Assembly: GCA_035629775.1 (NCBI GenBank)
Contig: DASPHG010000045.1
Coordinates: forward strand, 1 to 64,000
Source: DASPHG01 sp035629775
GTDB taxonomy: Bacteria > Actinomycetota > Thermoleophilia > Solirubrobacterales > Thermoleophilaceae
Direction of reading: 5' to 3'
Length of the DNA: 64,000 bases
The notes under the pieces were generated by a model. It was given only the letters and a program-made list of their open reading frames with translations, made no database searches and was not told the DNA's origin. Made by a program: the position numbers and the translations under genes. Numbering within the stretch: position 1 is the first letter of the stretch; the number at the start of each line of letters is the position of its first letter. Below, in pieces: positions 40,577 through 49,739 of this stretch.

Positions 40577-42223
40577 CTACTTCAGCGCTGCCGGGGCTCC
40601 CTCAGGCTCGCGACCGGGAAGGCGACGGGTGAACCACAGCGAAAGCAGCGCGAAGACGGCGACGGCGCCGATCGCACGCTTGAGGCCGTCCAGCTGGGCG
40701 TCGCCGTAGTCGTCCGCTATTGCGGCGGCCTGTCGGGGGGGCACGTTCTGGTCGAGGGCCGCCTGCTCGACGTCGTCGACTGAGACGACCGGAATGCCCT
40801 CCTGTGCGACACGCACGACCTGTTCCTGAACCCGGGCCGGGACGGCCGGGTTCGCCTCGACACGCTCGACGAATCCGCTCGTGAGCGCAGCGATGAGGAC
40901 GGAGCCGATCAGCGCGGTGCCGAGGGATGCCCCCAGGTTCTGGGCGGTTCCCTGAAGGCCGCCCGTCTCGTTCGTCTTCGCCGGGGGGACCGACGACATG
41001 ATGATGTTTCCCAACTGGGACAGGAGCAGGCCGGCCCCAACCCCGAACACGGCCAGCGCGACCGCGAACTCGGTTTCGCTGAGCTCTACGTCGATCGTTC
41101 CGAGCAGGACGACCGACGCTACGGCGAGCGCGATCAAGCCGGCCTGGGCGACGCGCTTCGGTGCGAAGCCGGCCGCCAGCCTCGGACCAGCGAGCGCGGC
41201 GACGAACATCGTGACCGACATCGGGAACAGGCGCTTCCCGGTCTCGAACGCGTCCAGGCCGAGCACCACCTGGAGATAGACCGGCAGGGCGAAGAACGTT
41301 CCCAGGAGGATGAGCTGCTGCATCATGAGCGTCGTCAGACCGGCACGCAAGCGCCCGATCTTGAGGAGCGAGCGGTCCAGGAGGGTGTCGCGGCCCAGGC
41401 GCTCGCGCCGCTCCTCCCACATCACGAAGGCGGCAAGGCAGCCGGCGCCCGCGAGGATGAAGAAGGGAACCGCCGAGAACCCGAACGGCGTTACCTCCTC
41501 TCCGCCGATCGTCATCGCGCCGCGCGGCTCGATCAGGCCCCACTCGCTGCTCTTCAGAATCCCGAACACGGCCAGGCCGAGGCCCATCGCCGATAGGACG
41601 ATGCCGCCCACGTCCAGTCGCGGCGGGTCGTCGAGCCGGGGCGAGGCCACGAGGCGCTTCCGCAGCAGGAGGATCGCTGCGACGACCACGGTCTCGGCCG
41701 CGAAGACGTACCGCCACGTGAACTCCGTCGTCACCCAGCCACCGATCAGCGGGCCGGCGGCTATGGCGGCGCCCGCCACCCCGCCGACGATCCCGAACGC
41801 CGTCGCCCGCTGCTTGCCGCTGTAGGTCCCGGCGATCAACGACACGATCGCCGGCATGACGAGCGCAGCGCCGAGCCCCTCGATCAGCGACCACCCGATG
41901 AGCAGCACCGTCAGGTTCGGGCTCAGCGCGGTGGTCATCGACCCGACGCCGTAGACCGCGAGCCCGATGGCGAACGTCCTGTCCCGCCCGATGATGTCGC
42001 CGAGCTTCGCCCCCGCCAGCATGAGGGAGGCCATCACGAGCGTGTAGGCGGTGATCGCGAGCTGCACGCCCTGGATCGAGGTATCGAGGTCCGCCACGAT
42101 CTGGGAGATCGAGACGTTCATGACGCTGCTGTCGAGCACCATCACGAACTGAGCCGCCGCGAAGATGGCGATCGGCAGTCCGAGTCCCGCGGGCGCGTCG
42201 GCGCGGCCGTCGGCGGGCTTCAT
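40577..42223 (-). CDS. MFS efflux transporter, DHA2 (14-TM) family
   Basis: 548 residues from the ATG at 42223, which has a GGAGG ribosome site; the open frame upstream to 42307 is rejected. Motifs: FVMVLDSSVMNVSISQI (motif D1), GDIIGRDRTFAIG (motif A), PLIGGWVTTEFTWRYVF (motif C). About 14 hydrophobic helices, with a long loop near 475-515 (ARVQEQVVRVAQEG). Proton-driven export of drugs or metabolites. Divergent from the channel gene with only a short spacer. Confidence 0.92.
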   Translation of the reverse strand: MKPADGRADAPAGLGLPIAIFAAAQFVMVLDSSVMNVSISQIVADLDTSIQGVQLAITAYTLVMASLMLAGAKLGDIIGRDRTFAIGLAVYGVGSMTTALSPNLTVLLIGWSLIEGLGAALVMPAIVSLIAGTYSGKQRATAFGIVGGVAGAAIAAGPLIGGWVTTEFTWRYVFAAETVVVAAILLLRKRLVASPRLDDPPRLDVGGIVLSAMGLGLAVFGILKSSEWGLIEPRGAMTIGGEEVTPFGFSAVPFFILAGAGCLAAFVMWEERRERLGRDTLLDRSLLKIGRLRAGLTTLMMQQLILLGTFFALPVYLQVVLGLDAFETGKRLFPMSVTMFVAALAGPRLAAGFAPKRVAQAGLIALAVASVVLLGTIDVELSETEFAVALAVFGVGAGLLLSQLGNIIMSSVPPAKTNETGGLQGTAQNLGASLGTALIGSVLIAALTSGFVERVEANPAVPARVQEQVVRVAQEGIPVVSVDDVEQAALDQNVPPRQAAAIADDYGDAQLDGLKRAIGAVAVFALLSLWFTRRLPGREPEGAPAALK

Positions 42224-42354
42224 CGGTCGATCCTCCGTTCCAGGGTGGCAAAGCCACAATGACGCTTGCCGGTGTACGCGGAGTGATGCTCGCACCCGCG
42301 CGCCCACTGGCGAGCCCTGTGGCGGCCGGAGGGTTGACCGGGCACCCTGCGAAT

Positions 42355-43038
42355 GTGCCGGCCGCGCACGCTGAACCCGGGACCCGCCGTTTCGGACTGC
42401 TGCTCATCTGTCTGGTGGCGTCCCTGGCGACGCAGGGGATCGCGCAGCCCGGCTCGCTCCAGCAGGTCGCGGTAACGGCGCTCGCGGGAGCGAGCCTCCT
42501 GCTCGCAGTTCGAGCCGCTCAGCTCTCCCCCCGTCTGGTGGCGATCGCCGCGGCCGTCGCCGCAATAGCGCTGACGATCACCCTCGTGCGGGTCACGGTC
42601 GGCGGCGTGGGCGAGGGCGCAGCCCGCGCGATGAACGGAGCGCTGATCGCCCTGGGCCCGCCGGCGGTCGTCGTCGGCGTCGCCCGCGAGCTGCGCTCGA
42701 GCGGACAGGTTCGCCTCGAGGCGGTGATGGGCGTGCTCTCCCTCTACATGCTGATCGGGATGCTCTTCGGCTTCGTCTACGGCGCGATCGACCGCCTGGG
42801 CGACGAGCCCTTCTTCGCCGGCGACGCGCCGGCGACCGTTGCCCACTGCCTCTACTTCAGCTTCACGACGCTGACGACCGTGGGCTACGGAGACCTCGTC
42901 GCACGCGGCGACCTCGGGCACACGCTCGCGGTCTTCGAGGCGCTCATCGGCCAGATCTACCTCGTGACCGTCGTCTCGCTGATCGTGGGCAACCTCGGCC
43001 GCCCCGCACGCCAGCGCGGAAGCTACGACGGCGCCTGA
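42355..43038 (+). CDS. Two-TM potassium-channel-like membrane protein
   Basis: About 227 residues from GTG 42355. An ATG at 42259 would leave only 35 nt to the divergent MFS gene and add low-complexity sequence, so the start is uncertain. There are four hydrophobic N-terminal segments, then a pore module: a TM helix (MGVLSLYMLIGMLFGFVYG), a pore helix and selectivity filter LYFSFTTLTTVGYGDL, and a final TM. TVGYGD is the classic K+ filter. No C-terminal RCK domain, so gating is unclear. The stop overlaps the convergent AI-2E gene by 16 nt. Confidence 0.82.
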   Translation: MPAAHAEPGTRRFGLLLICLVASLATQGIAQPGSLQQVAVTALAGASLLLAVRAAQLSPRLVAIAAAVAAIALTITLVRVTVGGVGEGAARAMNGALIALGPPAVVVGVARELRSSGQVRLEAVMGVLSLYMLIGMLFGFVYGAIDRLGDEPFFAGDAPATVAHCLYFSFTTLTTVGYGDLVARGDLGHTLAVFEALIGQIYLVTVVSLIVGNLGRPARQRGSYDGA

Positions 43039-44126
43039 GCCGCCGCCTCCGGACGGAGATCGTCCGGACGGCGAGACAGGTCCTCGGCGATGCGGGTCGC
43101 TGCCGCAGTGAGCGGCGCCGCGAGGATGAGCCCGACGGCTCCGAAAAGGCTGCCCCCCGCGATCGTGACCACGAGTACGGCCAGCGGGTGGATGCCGAGC
43201 GCAGCGCCATAGGCGATTGGCTGCACCATCTGCTGGAGCAGCCCGTTGGCGAGGAGCTGCACCACGATCATGCCGGCCGCCGCGTCCGTGCCTGCGCCGC
43301 CGAGTGCGATCAGCACGGAGAACATCCCCGCTCCCCAGGCGCCGAGGTACGGCACGTAGGCGCCGACGAACGTGACCGCCGCGATCGTCCCGGCCAGCGG
43401 GACGCCCAGCAGGAGAGCGCCGCCGCCGACGACGAGCCCGTTGAACACCGCGACGATCGTGACGCCGAGGAAGTACCCCTGCAGCGACTGAAGGACGCGG
43501 TCTCCGATCCCGTGGGCGATCGGCCGCGGAACGCCCATGTGGCCCTCGGCCCATGCGCGGATGAGCGGCCCGTCCTTGAGCAGGAAGAAGAGGCTCAGCG
43601 CGGTCAGGGAGAGGAAGAAGGCCAGCGAGGAGAGGCGCTGCACACCGGATGCCACACCTTCCAGCAGGGCCGGAATCGCATCGCTCACCGCGGCGCCGGC
43701 GTCGTCCTTGGCGGTCTCCGCCGCGGCCTCCTCGATTCCGATGTCTGTGACCCAGCCGGCGAGCGTGTCCTGAGCCGACGCGAGCTGAGCCCGCAGTTCG
43801 TCGAGCTGGCTGGTGATGCCCCCCAACACGACCCCGACGATGGCGGCGCCCAGGAAGACCAGCCCGAGCATCAGCAGGGCGGTCGCGAGGCCCCTCCCGA
43901 GCTTCCGCCGTCCGAGCCAGGTGACGACCGGCGACGCGACCGCGGCCACCACCGCGGCCGCGATGACCGGCGTCACGATCGTGTGCGTGAGCGAGAGGAT
44001 CCACACGGCCCCGACGACGGAGAGCGTCACTCCGACCGCGAGCCACGCCGACGAGCCGAGATCGCGCAACCACTGCGGCGGTGCGAAGAAGCCGCTCAGA
44101 TCGTGCGGCTCGTCGGGGCGGTCCAC
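43023..44126 (-). CDS. AI-2E/TqsA-family transporter
   Basis: 367 residues with about eight TM helices. Family segments: TPVIAAAVVAAVASPVVTWL, FFLLKDGPLIRAWAEGH, GYFLGVTIVAVFNGLVVGGG, and GSLFGAVGLILAAPLTAA. Named for E. coli autoinducer-2 export, but most members have unknown cargo, some being Na+/H+ antiporters. The stretch VTDIGIEEAAAETAKDDAGA is a periplasm-side-type helical loop. ATG start; ribosome site not obvious. 8 nt downstream of the SHOCT protein gene and probably co-transcribed. Confidence 0.87.
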   Translation of the reverse strand: MDRPDEPHDLSGFFAPPQWLRDLGSSAWLAVGVTLSVVGAVWILSLTHTIVTPVIAAAVVAAVASPVVTWLGRRKLGRGLATALLMLGLVFLGAAIVGVVLGGITSQLDELRAQLASAQDTLAGWVTDIGIEEAAAETAKDDAGAAVSDAIPALLEGVASGVQRLSSLAFFLSLTALSLFFLLKDGPLIRAWAEGHMGVPRPIAHGIGDRVLQSLQGYFLGVTIVAVFNGLVVGGGALLLGVPLAGTIAAVTFVGAYVPYLGAWGAGMFSVLIALGGAGTDAAAGMIVVQLLANGLLQQMVQPIAYGAALGIHPLAVLVVTIAGGSLFGAVGLILAAPLTAAATRIAEDLSRRPDDLRPEAAAQAPS

Positions 44127-44134
44127 GGCGTCAG

Positions 44135-44527
44135 CTATGTCGCCAGTGCCTTCTGCTTGATCCGATCGAACTCGGCCTGGTCGATCGCGCCGGAGTCGAG
44201 CAGCTCCTTCGCCTTGGCGATCTGCTCGGTCGGTCCGCCGGCGACACTGCGTACGTACTCGTCGAACTGAGCCTTGCTGTTAAGCGCGTCGGCAGCCCTG
44301 CGCTCGGACATCTGCTTGCCCTGGGCGATCAGGTAGATGAGCACGCCGAGGAACGGCAGCACGATCATGAACAGCGACCAGCCGGCCTTTCCCCAGCCCG
44401 AAACGTCCTGGCGGCTGAACACGTCCATGAGGACCGTGATCAGCATCCAGAACCAGATCATCCACGCGAAGAAGATGATCATCGTCCAGAAGATGTCGAG
44501 AAGCGGGTAGTCGGCTGCTACAGGCAC
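44135..44527 (-). CDS. PLDc_N/SHOCT small membrane protein
   Basis: 130 residues from GTG 44527, which has GAGGAG 6-8 nt upstream; the longer frame to 44662 lacks support. Two TM helices (IFWTMIIFFAWMIWFWMLIT and WSLFMIVLPFLGVLIYLIAQ) form the PLDc_N-type hairpin. The C-terminus is a SHOCT helix pair (QIAKAKELLDSGAIDQAEFD). SHOCT modules occur on many actinobacterial membrane proteins and are thought to mediate oligomerisation. Function unknown. Confidence 0.85.
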   Translation of the reverse strand: MPVAADYPLLDIFWTMIIFFAWMIWFWMLITVLMDVFSRQDVSGWGKAGWSLFMIVLPFLGVLIYLIAQGKQMSERRAADALNSKAQFDEYVRSVAGGPTEQIAKAKELLDSGAIDQAEFDRIKQKALAT

Positions 44528-44682
44528 AGGGGTCTCCTCTCGGAAGGTCGGGTGCTCAAGCCTGCCGTCGCCGAGTGGGCCCGCCAAGGGTGCGCGCATC
44601 CAAGTGGGACACAGGGAGGCATCCGTGCGAAAGCCGGCGCCGTCGGTGACGATGGGCGGCACGTTCCGTCAGGAGGGAACCG

Positions 44683-45105
44683 GTGGTTCGCCGTCTCGAG
44701 AATCTGCTGACCGAAGTGGTAGATACCTCCAGCCGACAGCTGGCGGCAGTCACCCTGTTCGTCGTGGATCGGGCGATCGCGACCGGCGTGGTCGAGCGAA
44801 TCGCCGATCGCCTGCTCGCCGCGGGCACGCTCGAGCACACAATCGATCGCGTCTTCGACGACCGCCGCGTCGTCGATGAGACCGTCTCCCGCCTGCTCGA
44901 GAGCGAGGACCTGTGGCGGCTGGTCGACGCGATCGCTCAGAGCCCGGCGGTGACGGAAGCGATCGCGCGGCAGAGTGTCGGCTTCGCCGACCAGGTGGCC
45001 GGCGAGGTTCGGGCTCACGCCCGTAGGGCGGACGCGCGGCTGGAGCGGAGGGCGCGCAGCATCCTGCGGCGGCCGGATCCGCCGGCCTCGACCGCCCTGC
45101 CGTGA
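44683..45105 (+). CDS. Hypothetical alpha-helical protein
   Basis: 140 residues, GTG with an AGGAGG ribosome site at 44671-44676. No TM segment. The sequence is amphipathic helix throughout (RLENLLTEVVDTSSRQLAAV, TLEHTIDRVFDDRRVVDETV, SRLLESEDLWRLVDAIAQSP), ending in an Arg-rich tail. Repeated short R/D-hydrophobic helices suggest membrane-surface or self-association. Not recognised. Its stop overlaps the RDD gene's GTG start (4 nt). Confidence 0.75.
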   Translation: MVRRLENLLTEVVDTSSRQLAAVTLFVVDRAIATGVVERIADRLLAAGTLEHTIDRVFDDRRVVDETVSRLLESEDLWRLVDAIAQSPAVTEAIARQSVGFADQVAGEVRAHARRADARLERRARSILRRPDPPASTALP

Positions 45106-45584
45106 ACCGTTACGAGGGTCTCGTGACGCGGAGCATCGCGTTCGCGATCGACGCAACCGTCATCAACGTCACGGCGATCGTGGTCGCGGGCGTCGTGGCG
45201 CTCGGGTTGTCGGTCCTGTCGCTCCCCGACTCGGTCGGTACGGTGCTGCTCGCCGTGGGCGGCGCACTGTTCGTGGCTTGGTGCATCGGCTACTTCGTGG
45301 TCTTCTGGTCGACCACCGGGCAGACGCCGGGCGACCGGCTGATGCGGATCCGCGTGTGCCTGGCGGACGGCCGTACCCTGAGCGCGGGGCGGGCGTTCCT
45401 GCGGCTGGTGTATCTGACCCTCGCGGCGATACCGCTGCTGGCCGGCTTCGTGCCGATCCTCTTCGACGACCGGCGTCGCGGCGTGCACGACATGCTCGCC
45501 GGCACGGTCGTCACGCCGGCGGCCGGACCGTCAGAGATCGCCGCGGTGGACGCCCTGCTGAGCGAGGCTCCTGTCGCGCGGTGA
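45102..45584 (+). CDS. RDD-family membrane protein
   Basis: 160 residues, GTG start. RDD-family signature at the N-terminus: RSIAFAIDATVINVTAIVVA (here R..D at the expected RDD positions), TM2 GALFVAWCIGYFVVFW, then TTGQTPGDRLMRIRVC and FDDRRRGVHDMLAGT. Three TM helices. Some RDD proteins are Na+/H+ antiporters in halophiles; function here is unknown. Its 3' end overlaps the convergent PLDc_N-like gene by 54 nt. Confidence 0.87.
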   Translation: MNRYEGLVTRSIAFAIDATVINVTAIVVAGVVALGLSVLSLPDSVGTVLLAVGGALFVAWCIGYFVVFWSTTGQTPGDRLMRIRVCLADGRTLSAGRAFLRLVYLTLAAIPLLAGFVPILFDDRRRGVHDMLAGTVVTPAAGPSEIAAVDALLSEAPVAR

Positions 45585-45818
45585 GCCGGCGCGGCCTGCC
45601 TGGGCGTCGACCAGCTCCCTCCGCGTCGGCTTGCGGAGCAGGAGGTAGAGGAGCATTCCCATGAACGGGAAGAGCAGGACGATGATCGCCCAACCCGCCT
45701 TCGCCTGGCGGGTGAGATCTCGCCGGCGCAGCACGTCGACGACCCCCACCACCCAGATCACGAGCAGCGGCAGGAGGATGAACACCCACTCGAACGCCGA
45801 CGCGGCGAGCGGCGGCAT
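45531..45818 (-). CDS. PLDc_N-like small membrane protein
   Basis: 95 residues, ATG sharing a base with the stop of the upstream gene (TGATG). Two TM helices (FEWVFILLPLLVIWVVGVVD, KAGWAIIVLLFPFMGMLLYL) with the DLTRQAKAGWAIIVLL spacer of the PLDc_N hairpin, similar to the one at 44135-44527 but without the SHOCT helices. The tail is polar and ends in the overlap with the RDD gene. Confidence 0.8.
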   Translation of the reverse strand: MPPLAASAFEWVFILLPLLVIWVVGVVDVLRRRDLTRQAKAGWAIIVLLFPFMGMLLYLLLRKPTRRELVDAQAGRAGSPRDRSLAQQGVHRGDL

Positions 45819-47170
45819 CAGGGGTCCTCGGTCGCCGTCGGCTCCGACGGGTACCCGAGGACCTGGGCCTTCTCGCGCTCGAACTCGGGGGTGTCGAGCA
45901 CGCCGCTCTCGTGCAGCCGCCCGAGTCGCTCGAGCGCCTCGAGCCGGTCCGCGGCGCCGGCCCCGTTGCCATTGGCGGTGTCGGCTACGGGTGTCTTCCT
46001 GCCGATCCGGTCCTTCAGGCCCACCAGGCGCTCGCGCATCCTCTCGCCGGCCTCCTCGAGGCTCGCCGACGGGAACTCGCGCGCGGTCTGACGGCGCAGG
46101 ACCTCGAGGCCGAACGCCAGCAGAGCGACGAGGATGAGCGCCGGAATCACGCGTCGCGTGGCGGGCGTCGGACCCCAGGCCAGCAGCAGGAGGACGATTG
46201 CGCCGAGCGCGGCGTAGGCGACACGCCCCTCGCGCAGATACGGCGCGAGCGCGCGGCGTACCGCGGTCGCCGCGGGGCCCGGGCCCGCGACCCACGCGGC
46301 GCCCACGAGCACCACGCCGTACAGGATCGTCGCGGACGCCGCCTCGACGAGCAGGGAGGTCGCGATCGACCAGGTCGACTCGACCGCCGGGCGAACGGCC
46401 TCGGTGGTGGCGAGCGCGTCGACGACCGCGTCACCCGCCAGCGAGCGCGCGACCAGCGCCGCGGCGCCGGCGAACAAGAGACCGAACCCGGAGGCTCTGA
46501 GTGCCTCTCGGCGCCAGCCCGTGGCAATCAGCACGGCGAGCGCGAGCAGGCCGAGCGCGAGCACCACGAGGACGATCGCCGCGGCCTTCAGCAGGTCGAC
46601 GGCGTCCTGCGCCAGCTCGAGGTCGTCCGACTCCATCACGGTGATCTGCGCGGCGTCCTCGGGTAGCTGCTCCTCCGCCCGTTCGCCCACTCCGACCCGT
46701 TCCGCCGTCTGCCCAAGCAGGGCCTTCAGGTCGAGGGTCACGGCGCCGCCCTCGGTGGACACGACATCCCCGCCGCCTTCGACGACGTCGATGAGCCGTG
46801 TGTGCGCGCGCCGGTTCGCCTCCTCCCAGAGCGCCTGAGGGCGCGGTCGCTGGAGCAGCGCGTCGACACCGCGCACCGCGAGGTCCTTCAGCGCGCCGGC
46901 GGCAGGCCCCGCCAGCGGCTGTACCTGCGGCGGGAACGCTTCCTCGAGCTGGCCCTGTACGTCGACGTTCGCGTAGAGCTGGTCGATCAGGAACACCGCG
47001 GTCTGCCCGCGGATCGCGTCGTCCTCCAGGAGCTCGCTGCTCGTCTCGGTCCAGTTGTCGGTATCGAGCAGCTGGCGGTTCGCCCACAGCGCGAAGATGG
47101 CGACCACGGCCAGCAGCGAGCCGATCGTGATCAGGACAAGCGGCAGGCGCCGCCTACGCCGAGTGGGCAT
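45818..47170 (-). CDS. Multi-spanning membrane protein with C-terminal SHOCT domain
   Basis: 450 residues from ATG 47170; the frame extends to 47332 through low-complexity sequence and is rejected. N-terminal Arg cluster and TM1 (LPLVLITIGSLLAVVAIFAL), a long extracytoplasmic domain (about 40-190: LLEDDAIRGQTAVFLIDQLY, QALWEEANRRAHTRLIDVVE), then several TM helices, and a SHOCT-like C-terminus (LERLGRLHESGVLDTPEFER). The extracytoplasmic part is unfamiliar. It is translationally coupled to the PLDc_N-like gene. Confidence 0.82.
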   Translation of the reverse strand: MPTRRRRRLPLVLITIGSLLAVVAIFALWANRQLLDTDNWTETSSELLEDDAIRGQTAVFLIDQLYANVDVQGQLEEAFPPQVQPLAGPAAGALKDLAVRGVDALLQRPRPQALWEEANRRAHTRLIDVVEGGGDVVSTEGGAVTLDLKALLGQTAERVGVGERAEEQLPEDAAQITVMESDDLELAQDAVDLLKAAAIVLVVLALGLLALAVLIATGWRREALRASGFGLLFAGAAALVARSLAGDAVVDALATTEAVRPAVESTWSIATSLLVEAASATILYGVVLVGAAWVAGPGPAATAVRRALAPYLREGRVAYAALGAIVLLLLAWGPTPATRRVIPALILVALLAFGLEVLRRQTAREFPSASLEEAGERMRERLVGLKDRIGRKTPVADTANGNGAGAADRLEALERLGRLHESGVLDTPEFEREKAQVLGYPSEPTATEDP

Positions 47171-47229
47171 GCCGATACCCAATCGGCGCCCCCCGCCCCT
47201 GACAATGGCGCGCGCCAGTGTCCTCCCTG

Positions 47230-47928
47230 ATGCAAGCCCCCCTCCGGGAGTGGGGCGCACGCCCTTGTCGGCGACGCTCGTCGCGGCGAGCCTGCGCTCA
47301 GTTGAGCGCGCCCTCGCAACAGCCCGATTCATCAGCCTCCCCGGAGTGGCGGACCGAGCCGCCGCCCGGAGGCTGGGAGGCGGCGCCGTCAGGCGGTGAG
47401 CGCGTCCCGAACAAAAAGGCGCTGATCATCGCCGGCGCTCTCGCGACCGCGGCCGGCATCGGGTCGATCCTCGTCCCCGCGGTCGCATCCGTAGGCACGG
47501 CGGTCTTCGTGGGCTGCGGCCTCTTGGTCGTGGCGCTCGCCAGCGCGCTGGCCGCGATCTTCGGCGCGCATGGCTTCGGTCCGCGGCTCCTACGTGGGCT
47601 GGTGGCGCTCATCGCGTTCGCGGTGGGCCTCTACCTGCTCGTCTCGCCGCTCGAGGGCACCTTCACGTTGACCGTGATGCTGGTCATCTGGTTCGTCGCA
47701 ACCGGCGTCGTCCGGATCGCCGTGGGCATACGCGAGATCGGGAAGCCGGAGGCTGGCTACACGATCCTCGCCGGCGCGGTCTCGCTCGTGCTCGGGCTCC
47801 TGATCGCCGTCGAGCTGCCCAGCTCCGCCGACTGGGCGATCGGCCTGCTGGTCGGGATCGACTTCCTCATCTACGGGCTCCTCTGCTTCGCGCAGGCCTT
47901 CCTCGGCCGCGACGCAGCGTCCGCATGA
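47230..47928 (+). CDS. HdeD/DUF308-family membrane protein
   Basis: About 232 residues from ATG 47230; GTG 47218 is an alternative. No in-frame start lies closer to the first TM, so a 65-residue Pro/Arg-rich head seems real. Six TM helices in pairs (KALIIAGALATAAGIGSILV, VGCGLLVVALASALAAIFGA, and others), with the repeat pattern of HdeD acid-resistance proteins. Role unknown outside enterobacteria; often found among stress genes. Confidence 0.78.
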   Translation: MQAPLREWGARPCRRRSSRRACAQLSAPSQQPDSSASPEWRTEPPPGGWEAAPSGGERVPNKKALIIAGALATAAGIGSILVPAVASVGTAVFVGCGLLVVALASALAAIFGAHGFGPRLLRGLVALIAFAVGLYLLVSPLEGTFTLTVMLVIWFVATGVVRIAVGIREIGKPEAGYTILAGAVSLVLGLLIAVELPSSADWAIGLLVGIDFLIYGLLCFAQAFLGRDAASA

Positions 47929-48031
47929 ACGGTGTTGCGCGCTACACCCGCGGACGGGGGCGCGCTTGTTTGCGGTGTTGAGTCCGGACTGAAACGCTCG
48001 TGGTCCCCCCGAAAGATGGAGGTAGCAGGCA

Positions 48032-48556
48032 ATGGCCGATATCGGCCCGGTTCAGATGCTCGTGGTGGCTTTCGACTCCGATGCGAAGTTCGAGGGCAAG
48101 GTGATCGAGCAGCTCTCGGCACTCGAGAGCGAGAGCACGATTCGCATCCTCGACCTGCTCTTCGCGATGAAGGACGAGAACGGCGAGCTCGTGGCGCTCG
48201 ACTACCAGTCCGAGTCGCTCGGGGCGATCGCCGGCGCGCTGCTCGGCTTCGAGTTCGAGGGTGACGAGACCCCGGGAGAGACCACGGGCACGACCGATCA
48301 CGCCTTCGGGCTCACGCAGGCGGACATCGAGGAGGTCGGGAACTCCCTCGAGCCGAAGCAGGCCGCGGCCTTCCTGCTCATCGAGCACGTCTGGGCGCGG
48401 GACCTGAAGCGCGCGATCCGCGAGACGGGCGGGGTCCCCGTCGCGGAGGGCTTCCTGACCCCCGAGGCGGTCCGGGCGGTCGAGCCGGAGCTGGCCGCGA
48501 TGGCCGATGCAATGCAAGAACTCGAACGTGAGCAGGCGGCCTCCGTAGGCGCCTAG
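48032..48556 (+). CDS. DUF6325/DUF1269-like protein
   Basis: 174 residues, ATG with TGGAGG ribosome site at 48016-48021. Begins DIGPVQMLVVAFDSDAKFEG and follows the DUF1269 ferredoxin-like layout (VIEQLSALESESTIRILDLL), but lacks the glycine-rich membrane hairpin seen at 37779; instead it has an acidic loop. The second half repeats an alpha/beta unit. This matches DUF6325 as I know it. Function unknown. 13 nt upstream of a SHOCT protein gene. Confidence 0.82.
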   Translation: MADIGPVQMLVVAFDSDAKFEGKVIEQLSALESESTIRILDLLFAMKDENGELVALDYQSESLGAIAGALLGFEFEGDETPGETTGTTDHAFGLTQADIEEVGNSLEPKQAAAFLLIEHVWARDLKRAIRETGGVPVAEGFLTPEAVRAVEPELAAMADAMQELEREQAASVGA

Positions 48557-48569
48557 GAAAGGAACGAAG

Positions 48570-48848
48570 ATGCCGGGACTTCTCGCAGCACGCGCCGCCA
48601 CCCGGATGGGTGCGCGGCAGCAGTACCGGACGATGGCCCGCATGCAGCGGCGGCGCACGTCCATGGAGAGCAAGATGGGCATGCGCCAGGACTTCCAGCC
48701 GGCCGGCGAGGAGGAGGAGTACGTAGAGGCCCCGCCCGCGCAGGCCGACTACACGGCCGAGCTCGAACGGCTGGCGGAACTACGCGACAAGGGGGTCATC
48801 ACGGCCGAGGAGTTCGACGCGAAGAAGCACCAGCTACTCGGTCTCTGA
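48570..48848 (+). CDS. Small SHOCT-domain protein
   Basis: 92 residues, ATG with GGAAAGGA ribosome site. A basic, Met/Arg-rich N-terminal half (AARAATRMGARQQYRTMARM), an acidic hinge (GEEEEYVEAPP), and a C-terminal SHOCT helix pair (LERLAELRDKGVITAEEFDA). No TM. The partner module for the other SHOCT proteins is unknown. The stop overlaps the convergent MBL gene by 15 nt. Confidence 0.85.
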   Translation: MPGLLAARAATRMGARQQYRTMARMQRRRTSMESKMGMRQDFQPAGEEEEYVEAPPAQADYTAELERLAELRDKGVITAEEFDAKKHQLLGL

Positions 48849-49610
48849 GGAGGCGAGCGCCGACTCGATCGAGGTGCTGGCGCCCGGCGCGAGGACACGC
48901 ACGTCGATCCACGGCGCCAGCGTCTCGGTGACGCGCTCGAATGCGCGCGCCGGTTTGCTCGGATCGCCCCGCCATTTGACGGTCGGGGATGCGTAGGTGC
49001 CCCAGTGAATCGGGATGGCGACGCGTGGCTCGAGCAGGGTGGTCGCGCGCGCGGCGTCGAACGGGTCCATATGGCCGGGACCGAGACGCGGTCCCCAGCC
49101 CCAGATCGGAAGCAGAGCGAGGTCCAGCTTGTCGGCGAAGCGCTCCATGCCGTCGAAGATCTCGGTATCGCCCGCGAAGAAGGTCCGGTGGGCCCCTTGC
49201 ACCAGGTACCCGAGGGCGGCACTCGCCGCTGACCACGGCAGGCGGCGACCGTCGTGCGACGCCGCCGTGCCGAGCACCTCGAGCGCCCCTATGCGCACCC
49301 TGTCGTCCGGTCGCACCTCGGTGACCTCCGGGACGCCCGCCCGCTTCAACAGCGAGCCGTATCCCTCGGGTACGAGCACCCGGCGAGGGGCAAGCAGTCT
49401 CAGCGACGGCAGGTCGAGATGGTCGTGGTGAGCGTGCGAGATGAGAACGGCGTCGGGCTCCCGGAGATCGTCGAGCGCGGGCGGCGGAACGATGCGCTTC
49501 AAATGCGCGACGCGGGGCCGCAGGACGGGGTCGGTGATCAGGCGCGTGCCGCCCTCCTCGATCTGGATCGTGGCGTGCCCGATGTAGGTGATCCGCGTCA
49601 CTGGGGCCAT
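48834..49610 (-). CDS. MBL-fold metallo-hydrolase (UlaG/NAPE-PLD-like)
   Basis: 258 residues, ATG 49610. The dinuclear metal site is HAHHDHLD, with a GDTEIFDG Asp and a later HWGTY His. The opening RITYIGHATIQIEEGGTRLI, TDPVLRPR segment is shared with the NAPE-PLD/UlaG branch of the superfamily, which cleaves phosphodiester or lactone bonds. Substrate unknown. Frames upstream of 49610 contain no homologous sequence. Confidence 0.9.
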   Translation of the reverse strand: MAPVTRITYIGHATIQIEEGGTRLITDPVLRPRVAHLKRIVPPPALDDLREPDAVLISHAHHDHLDLPSLRLLAPRRVLVPEGYGSLLKRAGVPEVTEVRPDDRVRIGALEVLGTAASHDGRRLPWSAASAALGYLVQGAHRTFFAGDTEIFDGMERFADKLDLALLPIWGWGPRLGPGHMDPFDAARATTLLEPRVAIPIHWGTYASPTVKWRGDPSKPARAFERVTETLAPWIDVRVLAPGASTSIESALASSETE

Positions 49611-49739
49611 CAGCGTCCCGCTTGGGCGGGCGCGGCGCAATCGTGTATGCCGCCTGCGTCCACACTGGCCCACACAACGGGGGCTGGGGGGCTGACACCG
49701 TTGCTCGGACGGGCTCCGGCGTGGGAACCTGAGGGCGAG

